From the NCBI GenBank assembly GCA_015680685.1, contig MNCI01010865.1:64274-128273 (forward strand): a stretch of DNA of 64,000 nt, given 5' to 3'. The stretch is from Gnetum montanum (lineage: Eukaryota; Streptophyta; Gnetopsida; Gnetales; Gnetaceae). The notes beneath the pieces are model-generated. The model had not been told where the DNA came from, searched no databases, and worked only from the letters and a program-made list of their open reading frames with translations. Positions 54,061-64,000 of this stretch are shown one piece after another; the stretch's first letter is position 1; each line of letters opens with the position of its first letter. The position numbers were made by a program, and so were the translations under genes.

Positions 54061-55110
54061 GCCATTTGTTGACCACCTTCTGCTTAGAAGCAAGGTTGGC
54101 ATTAATTATCACCTGATTACAATTTTTCAAAAATGCATATTCCATGCCAGTAGGTAAAGTTTTCAACTCTAACGACTCTTGCTTAAAACTATCAGGGATT
54201 TTCAACTCTTCCCAACTGATATTATCATATTTACCATCAGAGAGCTGGGGATGAACTTGCTCTAGTTTATCCATGCCTTTAACATAGGCATAAGTTAAGC
54301 TCTTAGTAGGTTCCATGCAAAGTGTGCTACTCTTAGAATCAATTGTCAACCACTGGGTGCCCTCCTATTTTGTGGCTGCTACATATAGGCACTTTTAGAT
54401 TTCAAATTCATCTACACATTTTCTACACGCTTTGATTGATGTGCTTTTAATAAACTAGAATTTCTACACATAGTTACACCCTATATCGATGTATGCAATC
54501 CATGGAACTCACTTATTCTTGATCTTTTTGAATGCATTTTCCTTGAAAATCTCCAAGGAAATATCTCTAATGTGCATTTGTGCATCAATAATGCTCAACC
54601 AAGCCATTTCCATAATGATTAGGAAGTTCCCCTTGCAATTGTCAACTTTGATTACTAGGAAATTAGCAAGATATGACCACCCATAGACATTAGTCACAAT
54701 GTCCTTCACTAGCACCAAAGAAATAGTAATGGATAGATCTACTAATTCTAAATGGATGTTTCACTTCTTAAGAGGAGGTAGGTTCCAGGCATTGTACATT
54801 TCGTGAAAAATCAAATTAACTCTAGAACCTAAGTCAAGAAGAATCTTGCATGGCTCATTCCTAGCAATCTACAAATAGATGAGAGGACTTCTAGGATTAG
54901 CTATTCCCTGGGAAGATCGCCAACCTTGATCCAATTAGATACAGCATGGGTTAACATGACTGTATGAATCTTGGGAGGTGTTTGTATTGAAGGGCTCTCG
55001 AAAGAAATGGATGCAAAGGATGAAGGAGACATAGGATGAGAAGCCACATAAGTTAGTGAGGGCTTTGTAGGGCCATTAGTTTTGAAGAATGATATAGGTT
55101 TCAAACCACT
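54061..55110 (-). pseudogene. Protease and protease-RT linker (element B)
   Basis: Open pieces 54901-55104 (PKIHTVMLTHAVSNWIKVG), 54509-54718 (VLVKDIVTNVYGWSYLANFL) and 54038-54349 (linker; TKSLTYAYVKGMDKLEQVHP). The retropepsin site reads CKILLDLGSRVNLIFHEMY with Asp at 54833-54835. The usual Ser/Thr of D-S/T-G is Leu, as in D; E has DSG. Confidence 0.75.
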
Positions 55111-57390
55111 CGATTGGGGACCCAGCTATAAGTTAACAGCCTTGGTACCATTATGTTGTTGCGGCTGCATAGGAATTTTGCACTACATGGATGGAGGTAA
55201 TTAGGTTGAAGGTGGAGAAGCATGTGCTAAAGGATGAGAAGGGTGATAGGGACATGGGGTTTCCCCTCTAGTAGATGGAGAATGAGTTCTGTAATACTCT
55301 AGAACATAGTAGTGATGCTGAAAATAAGCATGACTAAAAGAGTTATGCGAAGAAACTAGTTGCTGAACATTGTACCCATATGGATCTAGCTATTTATAAG
55401 GGTACTGTTGCCTTGGTAGTGGCATCCTCCATGACTGTGGATGTTGCCACTACTAATTCTACTCATATGGTTGTGGTAGAGCTCCACTTGGATAATAAGC
55501 CTATTGTTGTTGGTGAAACTACCTTGGGTTGCCTTGAGGATAATGAAACCTTTTGGATGCTTGCCTTCATGCTAGTTTAGGGTTCAGAGCATACACTCTA
55601 GATTTCTATAAGTGTGGCACAATAGGGCAACATCCCTTAGGATGTTCATATTGGCAAATGTTACACCCACCATCATCATCTGATTCTGACTCCACAACCT
55701 CTTCTACTACTGCAGCCTTTCCCCTTACCCCTTTGGTAGACACGTTAAGCTTCTTTCCTTCTACTGTAGTGATGATCACTACCTTGTTCTTTGAATTCTT
55801 TTGCAATTTTCAAATCAGTTTGTAGTTTTTCATCCAAATATTCCCACATTTTGTTAGCCTTAGCTGAAATTTCATACACATATTTTTGAACTGGAAAGGT
55901 TCTTCATTGCACCACCTCATCAAGTGGTGCTTCCCCCTCATAATCACAAAATCAAATCAAACCTTCCTCTTTCTAATGGAAGGGTCCAAATTATACTCCT
56001 TTAATACTTTCTTATTTTCTTAACTCACCTTCTTCTTTTGCAACCTACTCAATTAGCCTTTGAATCTGATAAGCTCTTAGTTTTGATAGTCTCCCTTGGG
56101 CGTAGACCCCAAGAGTCCTCCTCATTTTGGATCGAAGCACATCTATGATATGGCAAAGCTACTCCTATTGAGAATAACCATGGCTAGGACATCTGTGAAA
56201 AAGGGAATAATACCTTCCCATGGTTGCATCCAATGGTTCATATGTTCCTCTTCACCAGCCTTGGATTTGCTTTCTCAAATAGGACACTTTAGAGTACGTC
56301 TAATATTTTTCATTAAAAAACTCAAGCATCATACTCCATTTGCAAATTGATTCCAACTCCAAGCAGCAATACCGACTTTCTACTTCTTTTATGAGTATCC
56401 TAGAGAATAACTTAACTTTCTATCAATCATTTTCTATGTTTTGTAAGGCACAAGCATCCTAAAAGGCTTAAAGATGGGTCTATGAATCTAAGTTGTCTCC
56501 GCCCTCAAATCTAGGAATATTTTTCATATCCAACCACTTGATTCTACTATCTTTCACATGCCTTGTTGGAATCCTGACTGCCTCTATGATGTTCAATATG
56601 CTTTGTGTTTCAAGAATGGGCCCATCATTATCATGATTTCAATGATGTATATGATGTCCCCTACTACCCCCTTCATTTATGACAAGGCCTACAATCATTG
56701 TCCCGCCATTCACCTTCATCATGGTTTCGTCCCCTATGGTTTTGATCAAATTCAATGGAGGAAGAAGAAGATGCAGATGAAGAGGACAAAGAGGAAGGGG
56801 GACTACCACCATCATAGTGTCTACCACCTCCTCTCTACTTGTCATAACCATGATCATTAGGTTTTCTATCATCATGATGCTTGCTCAAGCCACTGCCTTG
56901 GCTCCCACTTTTGCCTAAATCCGAATTGTTGATAGTGGACTACAAATTCAAGTTCAAGGACCCATAACCAGTGTTAAGGGGTGGAGAATCTTCATGTTGA
57001 GAACCCCCATAGGAAGGATCCTCATTGTCATTTTGGTTCAGCAAGAACAAGAGGTTAGTGAACTATTTCCCCTTCATCGTTCTACTAGTGCCAATCTTCT
57101 TTACATTGTGTTTTTATGGGATGCCAGTCATGATAGTTATGGTCCTACATAATGTATTCATCATGAAGGTCCTAGATACCCAACCTCTTAAGAGTTTGGA
57201 GCAACATCCCAAGAACAAATCGATCAAGAGGTAACACAATGTTGCCCTCCATATCTCTCCACTACAACTGCTCATCCTAATGCAAGATGAAGGTGAAATC
57301 AGGAACAAACTCATCTGGTTGAGTGTACACCACTTTCAATTCTCAGGACACTTGCAATTTTGAATCATCATGCCTGTGAGAAGAAGACAT
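55111..57390 (-). pseudogene. gag with intact zinc knuckle (element B)
   Basis: The start ATG at 57390 (MSSSHRHDDSKLQVS) lies 145 bp inside the primer site. A Ser-rich/His-rich part comes at about 56640-56870. The capsid region lies at about 56530-55930 (SVLLLGVGIN, then GKHHLMRWCNEEPFQFKNMC). The knuckle CNICQYEHPKGCC is at 55627-55665 (CX2CX3HX4C), after an acidic ESESDDDGG run, within the open piece 55606-55806. The Tyr/Pro/Gln-rich tail follows to about 55111. Several stops and at least two frameshifts. Confidence 0.8.
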
Positions 57391-57534
57391 TTTGAATTAG
57401 AGAAAAATTTAGTGTGCTTAAATTATAATTATAACAATTATTAATTTTTTAATGATTGTGACCTTAGTATTTGTTCCAACAATCTTAAATAATATTCACT
57501 AAGTCCTAGATAACACACGTATCAAACACTAAGT

Positions 57535-57552
57535 CCCCGACAATGGCACCAA
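57535..57552 (-). promoter_or_regulatory. Primer binding site of element B
   Basis: On the minus strand TTGGTGCCATTGTCGGGG follows the LTR end ..CCATTCATCA. Same type as in C. Confidence 0.8.
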
Positions 57553-58433
57553 TGATGAATGGTGAGTAGACCCTATGCCCAACCATATGAATCATTAAGC
57601 ACTTACGTGTAATCCAGTCGAATTCGATGGACTTATAGCCTTCTAAGGACATTGGTCTCTAGGAATGAAAACTAACCATTGTAATCATTGTCTTCCCTAT
57701 TGCAGTTGTGAAATGCAAAGGTATGGTTAAGTGCAATTGAGGTATATGATTTTTATCATTTTTATGTTTTCTATTTTAAGTTACCTAGGATAAATGATAA
57801 TGAATAAAATAAAATAAAATAATTAAATTGCTAATTTAATCTAACTAAATACACCTAACTAATCCTAACATAAGCATCCATTTCCACTAGACCTACATAT
57901 CTAGAACACGTTTAACACTACTAGGTTACCAAATGTTAAGCATTACTGGGATCACCAAGTGCCAAGTGTATGCTCGAAGTGGTTGTACTTATGTGCTTAA
58001 ATAAACACTATTTACTCTAGCTTAATTTACCTTAATTACTTAAAACATTAAAGGAAATTGCATAAAAAATTAAATGCATAAATAAACAATTAATCTATTT
58101 CAAAGTGCTACAAGGTTTATCAGAAAGCTCATCTTTATTGTCACACACACTACTATGCTCAAGTACAATAGTGTTCAAATAAAGATCCGTACACTCTTTG
58201 ACTCCCACTATGAGCACCTAGAAAAATATTCTAACTTTCAAATGACAAAACTGCAAGAGCTTCGCTACAACTATGATAAGAGATTGTTATAAACACGGTG
58301 GGTGAACGCGTATCTATAGGCAAAAATAGACACTGCATCAATGAGGCCATGTCAACACATCAAATCCCACATCAATGTAGCTACGTCGATAGGGTTGTGT
58401 CGACGGGGCCACATCAACAAGGCCTCATCGACA
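57553..58433 (-). repeat. 5' LTR of element B (at least 881 bp)
   Basis: Partner of 46991-47629. Starts TGATGAATGG on the + strand. Similarity to the other LTR ends near GGCCTCATCGACA at 58433; the next 25 bp may be a decayed end. The U3 side has CATCGA/GACAAGG-type repeats (58340-58435). Confidence 0.85.
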
Positions 58434-59039
58434 AGATCTAAAAAAATGTTAATGTCAATAATTTTACCATTTTTGTAAATGGATTGAATCTTTGATTCTT
58501 GTAAACAAATATAATGTTTTAATTTATGGAGGATGTTAAGGATGTCAATATTGTACAAACTCATCATTTTGATTTATATTTATGCTATTTTTTTCGTACT
58601 AGGTAACACTATATATTAGGATTACACACCATGCTTACACCATCATGGTGTTTTACTCTATTTGTTTGTTCATTAACATTTACTCATATAGTTTTTAATG
58701 TTCTAATTATAACTATTTCTTACAATTATGACTAATTATTCTATCCATGTAATGTTTCTTGTATCTTAAATATCGAGGTTGTGATATTTGGATGTATGTT
58801 TGTGTCTTCTCCTTTTCAAGTGTTGAGTTATTAAGTTATTCATAATTGATCTTGAAAAATTCATACAAAATGCATAAATTTAGTACTTAATTATGACTTC
58901 ACATCAAAATGCTTATCATCTAGCATTCTAGGATTAAAACCGTAATTTTATTCAATAAGACTCTTTTAAATGTTGGAATGAAATGCATCCATATATTAAA
59001 ATTAAGCATGAGACTACAAATTCTTCCATCTATTAAACT
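58434..59039. other. Unassigned AT-rich sequence
   Basis: No reading frame, repeat or RNA could be recognised between the LTR of B and the integrase of G. It may include the 3' part of G or older host DNA. Confidence 0.5.
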
Positions 59040-59460
59040 AATCATCACACGAGTATCTTAAGATTTTTAACAATTACTTATTTACTACCTCCATTTTTCC
59101 ATAATATTGAGGATAATAGGCATTTTAGAAGTTCAACTTGGTCTCTAAAATCATCCAAAAGTATCTTTAAAATTACTAGTGAATTTGGAATTCCTATCAT
59201 TCATAAGAAATAATGGAATGTTATGCAATCTAACAACATGCTGGAAAAACAAATTAGCAACATGAGAATCATGACTCATCTTCCTACATAGAGTAAAATG
59301 TGCCATTTTAATTAGCCTATCTATCACAACAAAGATGAAATCATTAACACTCCTTATCTTTAGAATTCTCCTAATAAAATCCATTAACACACTCTTCCAT
59401 GGTAATTTTAGAATTAGCAAAGGAAAATAATGTCCATTAACACCTTTCCATCATTTGAAT
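59040..59460 (-). pseudogene. Integrase core (element G)
   Basis: The open piece 59151-59420 (minus) has PWKSVLMDFIRRIL, NDFIFVVIDRLIKMAHF (Asp region), HVANLFFQHVVRLHNIPLFL and MNDRNSKFTSNF (second Asp). Further left, after a frameshift, AYYPQYYGKMEVVNK keeps the catalytic Glu (about 59085-59130). The DDE set can still be read, unlike in the Tat-like copies. Confidence 0.82.
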
Positions 59461-60390
59461 TTCTAACATTTAAGACATTATTTTGCAAATTAAAAAAATA
59501 TGAGTAGATATATTGGACCAAAAATAGCTTCTACCAAGAAGCTCAAGAAACTTATCCCTTTCCATGCGACCTGATAACACTCCATAATCTTTTTCCAAAA
59601 TAGTTTTGCCTGTAAAATCATAATTGATAATATATACCATCCTATTTTTTAAAAGTATACCATCTTAAATGTAATAACCTCTTCACTAATTTATTCTTCC
59701 AATCAAAGGCTTCTTCAAGTCCCTCCAAACCTACCCAAAGTCATGGTCATTATGGTATAAATGATTAAAAACACATGAGGAAAACTAAAATTTACAACAT
59801 GCATTTTTTATAATGTATTAGAAATTACATTACTCTTTCTACTCTTGTGCTTCAAAAAAAATTAAATTCTTGCGATTTTTTCATCCATTTCATGTACATG
59901 GCACTCATTTCTTCTTCTTCTTCTTCTTCTTCTTCTTCTTCTTCTTTTTTAAATTTAAGAACTATATTGCTTTAAAATCAATCATTGAAAGAAATTGCTT
60001 GAGAAAAAATAATTTCTATCATATATAATGGCTTGAAGAATAGCATACATTTATTTCTCATACACACTATAGTTTCTCCTTGATTCATTAAGCTTTTTAA
60101 AGAAAAATGCTATTAGCCTACCTTCTTAGGACAAAACTCCTCCAATTGCTAGCCCACTAGAATTTATCTCCACTTGAAAGAGTTTGTTAAAATTTGGAAT
60201 TAGAAGAACATGCTTACATGTAATTTTTTTTTCAATATATCAAAACACTCTTACATTTCATCATTTCACCTAAAGGTCTAACTCTTCTTCAAGAGAAAAA
60301 ACATAGACCATGAAATGTCATTGAACTTCCTAATTTACCCTCTATAAAATCAAGTGCATCCAAAAAGTGAAAATATCTTACCAACATTCT
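59461..60390 (-). pseudogene. RNase H and integrase zinc region (element G), very decayed
   Basis: The order and a few motifs (QILTNSFKW, VG.QLEEFCP, ..HFSLKSLMNQG.., FNDWF-like) fit RNase H between the RT thumb and the integrase core. Frames are badly broken. The (CTT)n run at 59911-59946 lies inside it. Confidence 0.45.
59911..59946. repeat. (CTT)12 microsatellite
   Basis: A perfect CTT run of 36 bp. On the minus strand it would add a poly-Glu tract to the decayed pol frame of G, so it probably expanded after the element died. Confidence 0.95.
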
Positions 60391-60742
60391 TTTGAGTAGG
60401 TCACTCTTTAATGGCCATCACCTTGGCTACCTCCATCTTCACTTAATTTTTAGAGATCAAATGTTCCAAATATATTATCTTCTTCTTCATGAAGTTGCAT
60501 TTCATGATGTTAATTACCAATTGTGCCTCATCCAATTTTTGGCATACCATATTCAAATGATTGATGTGCTTCTCCTCATTAGATTTGTACAAAGAAAATA
60601 GTGTAATATTTTCTTCTTAAGTCCTTAAGCATATCATGCATCCATCTCTTATATTTAGTGGGGTATTGATCAATCCAAATGGTAACACAAGTCATTCAAA
60701 AAATAATCTAGAGTCTTAAACATTATCTTCCACTATTCAAAT
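60391..60742 (-). pseudogene. Reverse transcriptase, C-terminal half (element G)
   Basis: Minus-strand motifs: EWKIMFKTLDYFLN (about 60690-60735; EWKTAFKT-type in the family), the decayed FGLSNAPSTF region, then HLNMVCQKLDEAQLVINI and KCNFMKKKIIYLEHLIS at about 60460-60560. The segment with the Asp-Asp active site is missing. The domain continues on the other side of the solo LTR. Confidence 0.75.
60738..60742. repeat. Target-site duplication CAAAT, left copy (solo LTR)
   Basis: Identical to 61668-61672. Confidence 0.92.
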
Positions 60743-61667
60743 TGATGAGACGCGGTTCGCATAGGCCGCGATATCGCAGTACACCACCATGTCTATAAAT
60801 AAGAGGCGGCTCTCCCTTGTTTGGGGATCCCAGTTTTAGAGTAGCGAAGCTCTGGCAGTTTGATCCCTCTAGAGTTAGAATTTTTCCCATGTCTTCCCGC
60901 AGTGTGGTGAATGTAATTGTACGGTGTCTTTATTCGAGTGTGCCGTACTTGGACACGCACATGATCGGCAATAAAGATCGAGATTACTTCATCATTGCAG
61001 CATTGACTTAGTTTATTTATTTGTTATTTATTTAATGTTATTCATTGCTTTCATAGTGCGGTGTGAGTACGACTTAACTACGAGCATCTACGGGTGTGTA
61101 CGGCTAGTTAAGGAATCATTTGCTCATCGCAATTAGTTTCTCACCCTTAAACTCCTAGAAGCGGAACAAGTATGACTTGATTACGAGCATTTAAGTGTGA
61201 CTGCTTGGTAGCCCAGTGGTGTAGCTAGGGGGATCTACGCTTGGTAACCCAGTGGCGTATTTGGGGTCTGCACTTGGTAATCCCAGTGGCGTACCTAGGC
61301 CTATGCTTGGTAGTCCCAGTGGTAGTCGTGCACGAAGTCCAAGATGTGTACGATTGATCAAGGAATCGGTTGCTCGTCGCACTTAGGCTAGATTAGATTT
61401 TCTTACCCTTTTCCTCTTAGCTTAGATTAGTTAATATTATTTTCCACTGCCATCAGGAGTAGCATTAGATTAGGACACATCATACACCTCATCTAGACTA
61501 AATCATACGTGACATATGCAAAACTAGTCTAGGTGGGAAGACAGTGAACTGCGACCTAAGGCTAACTATCTAGGTGCCACAACTAGTCCATCTGCGGAGT
61601 TTGACCGGATTGCGCGTGCAACGCTCGTTTCGTATGGTTGAGTGTAGGGGTACCTCGCCACTCATCA
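60743..61667 (+). repeat. Young solo LTR of the Tat/Athila-like family (925 bp)
   Basis: Starts TGATGAGACG and ends CCACTCATCA, flanked by CAAAT on both sides and by the two halves of the RT of G. No internal element sequence is present, so it arose by recombination between two LTRs. It is rich in CpG (for example GACGCGGTTCGC, GGCCGCGATATCGC near the start), unlike all other LTRs here. TATA-like TCTATAAATAAG lies at 60792-60803. Four CTTGGTA..CCCAGTGG repeats are at 61203, 61239, 61271 and 61304. The orientation follows the LTR of C. Confidence 0.93.
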
Positions 61668-61672
61668 CAAAT
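61668..61672. repeat. Target-site duplication CAAAT, right copy (solo LTR)
   Basis: Identical to 60738-60742. Confidence 0.92.
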
Positions 61673-62637
61673 AAATTTTAGTAAACACTTATACAAGCAT
61701 CAAGAATATCCATTATTAGAATTGGAAAATGATACCTCCTCATAATCTACTTTACTACCCTTGAATCAATGCACATCCTTCATTCATCACTTTCCTTCTT
61801 GAAAACAACACCAATAAAAGTACATATGGTGAAATGGATTTTCTCACAAATCTATTTGCAAGTATATCCTTCATTTTCCTTTGTAATTCTACTCTCTAAA
61901 TTGATACCATCTAGTATGCCTTTTCATTTGGAATTGTAGCCTCTAGTATGAAGTTAAGTTGGTGCTACACATTCCTCATTGACAAAAAATCATCTAATTT
62001 TCCCTTGAAGACATTTGAAAATTATTGAGGAATCCCCTCAACTAATGCTGAAAGATTACATTCCTCAGCCATGCTTGATGTAATTATGTACATCATGACA
62101 AATTAAAGACATACTTCTTCATGTTTCTTGATGTATTCCCTCTCACCAAGTATAATTAATAATGCATTTCTTGAAGATTAATTTCTTTAGAATCAACTCA
62201 GGGATTCCAAATTTCTAAGCAACTAGCTATACATTCTTAACATTACCAAATTTAGCAGCATTGTTAAAATTTTAAGATTTTTCCAATATCACATTAGCAC
62301 AATTAATTATGAAGACATTGTAATACACATGATCAACATAGCTAAAAATTTTAAATTTTAAAACACATTGTTTCCTTACATCTTAGAAGAAGTTTCTAAA
62401 TAATCAATGGACTTTGTGTGGCCTAAGATGAGGATAAGTTACTAATCCTAATCTACCAATGACCTTAGGAAAAATGGCATTCTCTTCAACACCCCCATCA
62501 ATAAAAATTTAAATTCATTTTCCACTCTTGAGACATCTAGCCCCAATTGTAAATAATAATTTCCTATTAGAATTATCCCTTACATTAACATTATGATAAG
62601 AACATTGCCAACTCCATATATCATCCTCAATATACTA
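61673..62637 (-). pseudogene. RT N-terminal half and protease (element G)
   Basis: Minus-strand motifs: protease IDGGVEENAIFPKVI..LGL (about 62440-62510; D-S-G-S in relatives, so Ser and the second Gly/Ser are changed), PHLRPHKVHWL-type segment, then the pre-RT LSMRN..HQLNFILEATIPN (about 61930-61985), RVELQRKMKDILANRFVRKS and ISPYVLLLVL, and MCIDSRVVK..YHFPILIMDIL just before the solo LTR. Frames change several times. 62521-62637 is unassigned and may be gag. Confidence 0.72.
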
Positions 62638-63384
62638 TGATTATGTGTGTTCCTTATAGTTTTATATGTGTTTCATGTTTTTGCATTATTTTTCCTATTT
62701 CCACACGTTCTAGGACAAGAGAAGATTATTGGAGTTGCAATTAGCTTATGGTGACCCCCAAGAAGATGTCTTAATTTTCGAATGACCTCCAAGAAAGATG
62801 TCTCCCCACCAAACAAGACATATCATCCTAAAGATAGATGTCTCTTATGAAGGTTAGATGTAACCTGAGAAAGATAGATGCCTCCTATGTTGACTTGCAA
62901 CTTGAGGAAGCCATCTACAATCTATAGAAGATGTCTTCTTTGAGGATTATAGGTTTTGATTGGAACATCTCCTTTGCATCTAAGATGCCTTCTTGTTGAG
63001 AAATAATTAACATAATTTTATATTCAAGTGCCAAACAATTCCAAATGACTACAAATAGGCACAACACCTTTCATTTGAGGAAAATCTAGGAAGTTGTAAG
63101 AGTTTTTGGTGTGAAGAGAGAGATAAGTATGAAGAGAGTATTATTGAGCTCCAATTAAGCATCCATTGTTGTAAGGCTCCATAGCCATTTTATGTATGTG
63201 TGTGAGTGTGTTGCATTGGATTCTTAAGCACTTATCTATCCTAAGCATTTGCTTCTAACATTTGTATTTTCCTCTCTTTTTTCTAGCAAGAATAAATAGT
63301 TGCTTCTTTCTTATTTCCAATTATGTATGCAAGTTTGAAGGTTTAATTTCAATTTTTGGTTATTGAAGCTAGGTCCTTACTAGA
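62638..63384 (+). repeat. Probable 5' LTR of element H
   Basis: The right limit is set by the primer site at 63385. The left limit is a guess (TGATTATGTG near 62638, where the similarity of G ends). Inside are repeated AAGATGTCT/AGATAGATG motifs (62770-62940), a TATA-like ACAAATAGGC at about 63050 and an AATAAA at about 63289. No second LTR is in the window to confirm it. Confidence 0.5.
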
Positions 63385-63397
63385 TTGGAATCAGGGC
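63385..63397 (+). promoter_or_regulatory. Primer binding site of element H
   Basis: TTGGAATCAGGGC is close to TTGGTATCAGAGC, the initiator tRNA-Met site of many plant gypsy elements. Confidence 0.65.
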
Positions 63398-63768
63398 AAA
63401 AGGTTTAAAGATAATTGACTCAAGGAGAGAAATCCTTCACATGAAGTTACAAAAATTCATTTATCTCCAACTTCATTTTGGTTTGCAAATTTTGTTTATG
63501 ATTTTTTCCATGCATAACTAGTATTTAATTCACCTTCTTTTGGTTATTTTGGATGACCAACTGAATTACACATTAAAAATTATTATTGCTTAGAATACCC
63601 ATTAATCTTATTTAGCTAGGAATTGTGGAAATTGTGTCAATCTTATTTTGGATTTTTCTATCCCTTATTGAATTTAATTTAGTACTCCAATTTTGGTTTT
63701 GAGTACTCTTAATCCTTTACAGTTCCTTATGGGTATTTGTGTAATTTGTCTTTTAGGTCCATTTTATC

Positions 63769-64000
63769 ATGGCACCCAAGAAGAAATCAGTCTAAGGCTT
63801 AGCCAAGAACATGAAAGACTTGAATGATGAACTCAAGATTCTTGAGAATAGAATGAAAACCTTGAAAAAAAAGAGAGAAATATTAGCCTCCAACACCAAG
63901 GGAATTTAGGCAAGATATCAACTCAAATTTTTCTTCACTAAGAGCTTCTTTAACAACATAATCATCCATGCCAAACCTTAAAGATGACATTTCTTTTAGG
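63769..64000 (+). pseudogene. gag N-terminus of element H, cut by window end
   Basis: ATG 63769 reads MAPKKKSV, a stop, then GLAKNMKDLNDELKILENRM, KTLKKKREILASNTKG and a second stop. The pattern is a basic start followed by a coiled coil, common in plant gypsy Gag. It lies about 370 bp after the primer site. Only the first 70 or so codons are in the window. Confidence 0.6.

Larger units (their letters stand above)
46991..58433 (-). mobile_element. Element B: fullest Tat/Athila-like element in the window
   Basis: On the minus strand: 5' LTR (57553 to about 58433), primer site, gag, protease, RT, RNase H, integrase, spacer, extra ORF and 3' LTR (46991-47629, truncated). All coding parts carry stops. 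The left end is truncated against element C; the right end of the 5' LTR fades out at about 58433-58460. The internal length of about 9.9 kb defines the family layout. Confidence 0.9.
59040..62637 (-). mobile_element. Element G: Ty3/gypsy pol fragment, split by a solo LTR
   Basis: Minus-strand order from right to left: protease (about 62260-62520), RT N-terminal half (61673-62000), [solo LTR 60743-61667], RT C-terminal half, RNase H, integrase core. LTRs and gag were not identified. The protein motifs differ from both groups above (for example KMAHF, HVANLFF, YYPQ..GKMEVVN in integrase), so this is a third gypsy lineage. Confidence 0.8.

Noticed and set aside
60817-61382. Open frames 60817-61011 (+) and 61191-61382 (-)
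   Set aside because: Both lie wholly inside the solo LTR; the second is only a translation of its short tandem repeats.

Overview
This window reads as the repeat-filled intergenic DNA of a large plant genome. It is AT-rich and CpG-poor, and almost every recognisable protein fragment belongs to a Ty3/gypsy LTR retrotransposon. Most copies are old: Gln, Arg and Trp codons have become TAG, TAA or TGA, as expected from deamination of methylated cytosine. The families, the nesting and the low gene content would fit a gymnosperm such as a conifer, but that is inference; nothing here names a species. There is one assembly gap (33915-34034).

Two retroelement groups dominate. The first resembles the Tat/Athila type. 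Its LTRs are about 0.85-0.93 kb and run from TGATGA to TCATCA. The primer site is of the TTGGYRCC-n-TTGTC type, there is no chromodomain, and a long extra ORF of unknown function lies between pol and the 3' LTR. Copies: A (+, 1-10693), E (+, 29190-35046), D (-, 35047-41095, pol deleted), C (+, 41096-46990, gag but no pol), B (-, 46991 to about 58433, the fullest copy) and a young CpG-rich solo LTR (60743-61667, target duplication CAAAT). The second group is a chromodomain-bearing chromovirus with LTRs of about 0.5 kb that start TGTGACATC on the + strand. Copies: I (-, from 10793, RT deleted), J (-, 15710-24492, inserted in I with target duplication CTAGT) and F (-, 26128 to about 27000, 3' end only). 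Two further gypsy fragments, G (-) and H (+), fill 59040-64000.

The most unusual feature is in J. Between its 5' LTR and gag lies an antisense gene with introns (21545-23773, + strand). Five exons can be read, joined by four introns of 80-96 bp that are all in phase 0, with a TATA-like upstream region, a coiled-coil C-terminus and an AATAAA. An upstream region related to its own is also found in I, so the module may be old in this family. A stretch of its first exon resembles the plant mobile domain.

Other notable items are a short candidate spliceosomal intron near the 3' end of pol in all three chromovirus copies; 5S rRNA-derived modules at 14611 and 28800-29185; an intron-less CCR4-type exonuclease/phosphatase pseudogene (27141-28335) that is much better preserved than its surroundings; loss of the integrase catalytic Glu, always to Lys, in all three Tat-like copies that can be read; and several deletion junctions and minisatellites. 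No intact host gene, functional tRNA or rRNA gene, or CRISPR array was seen.
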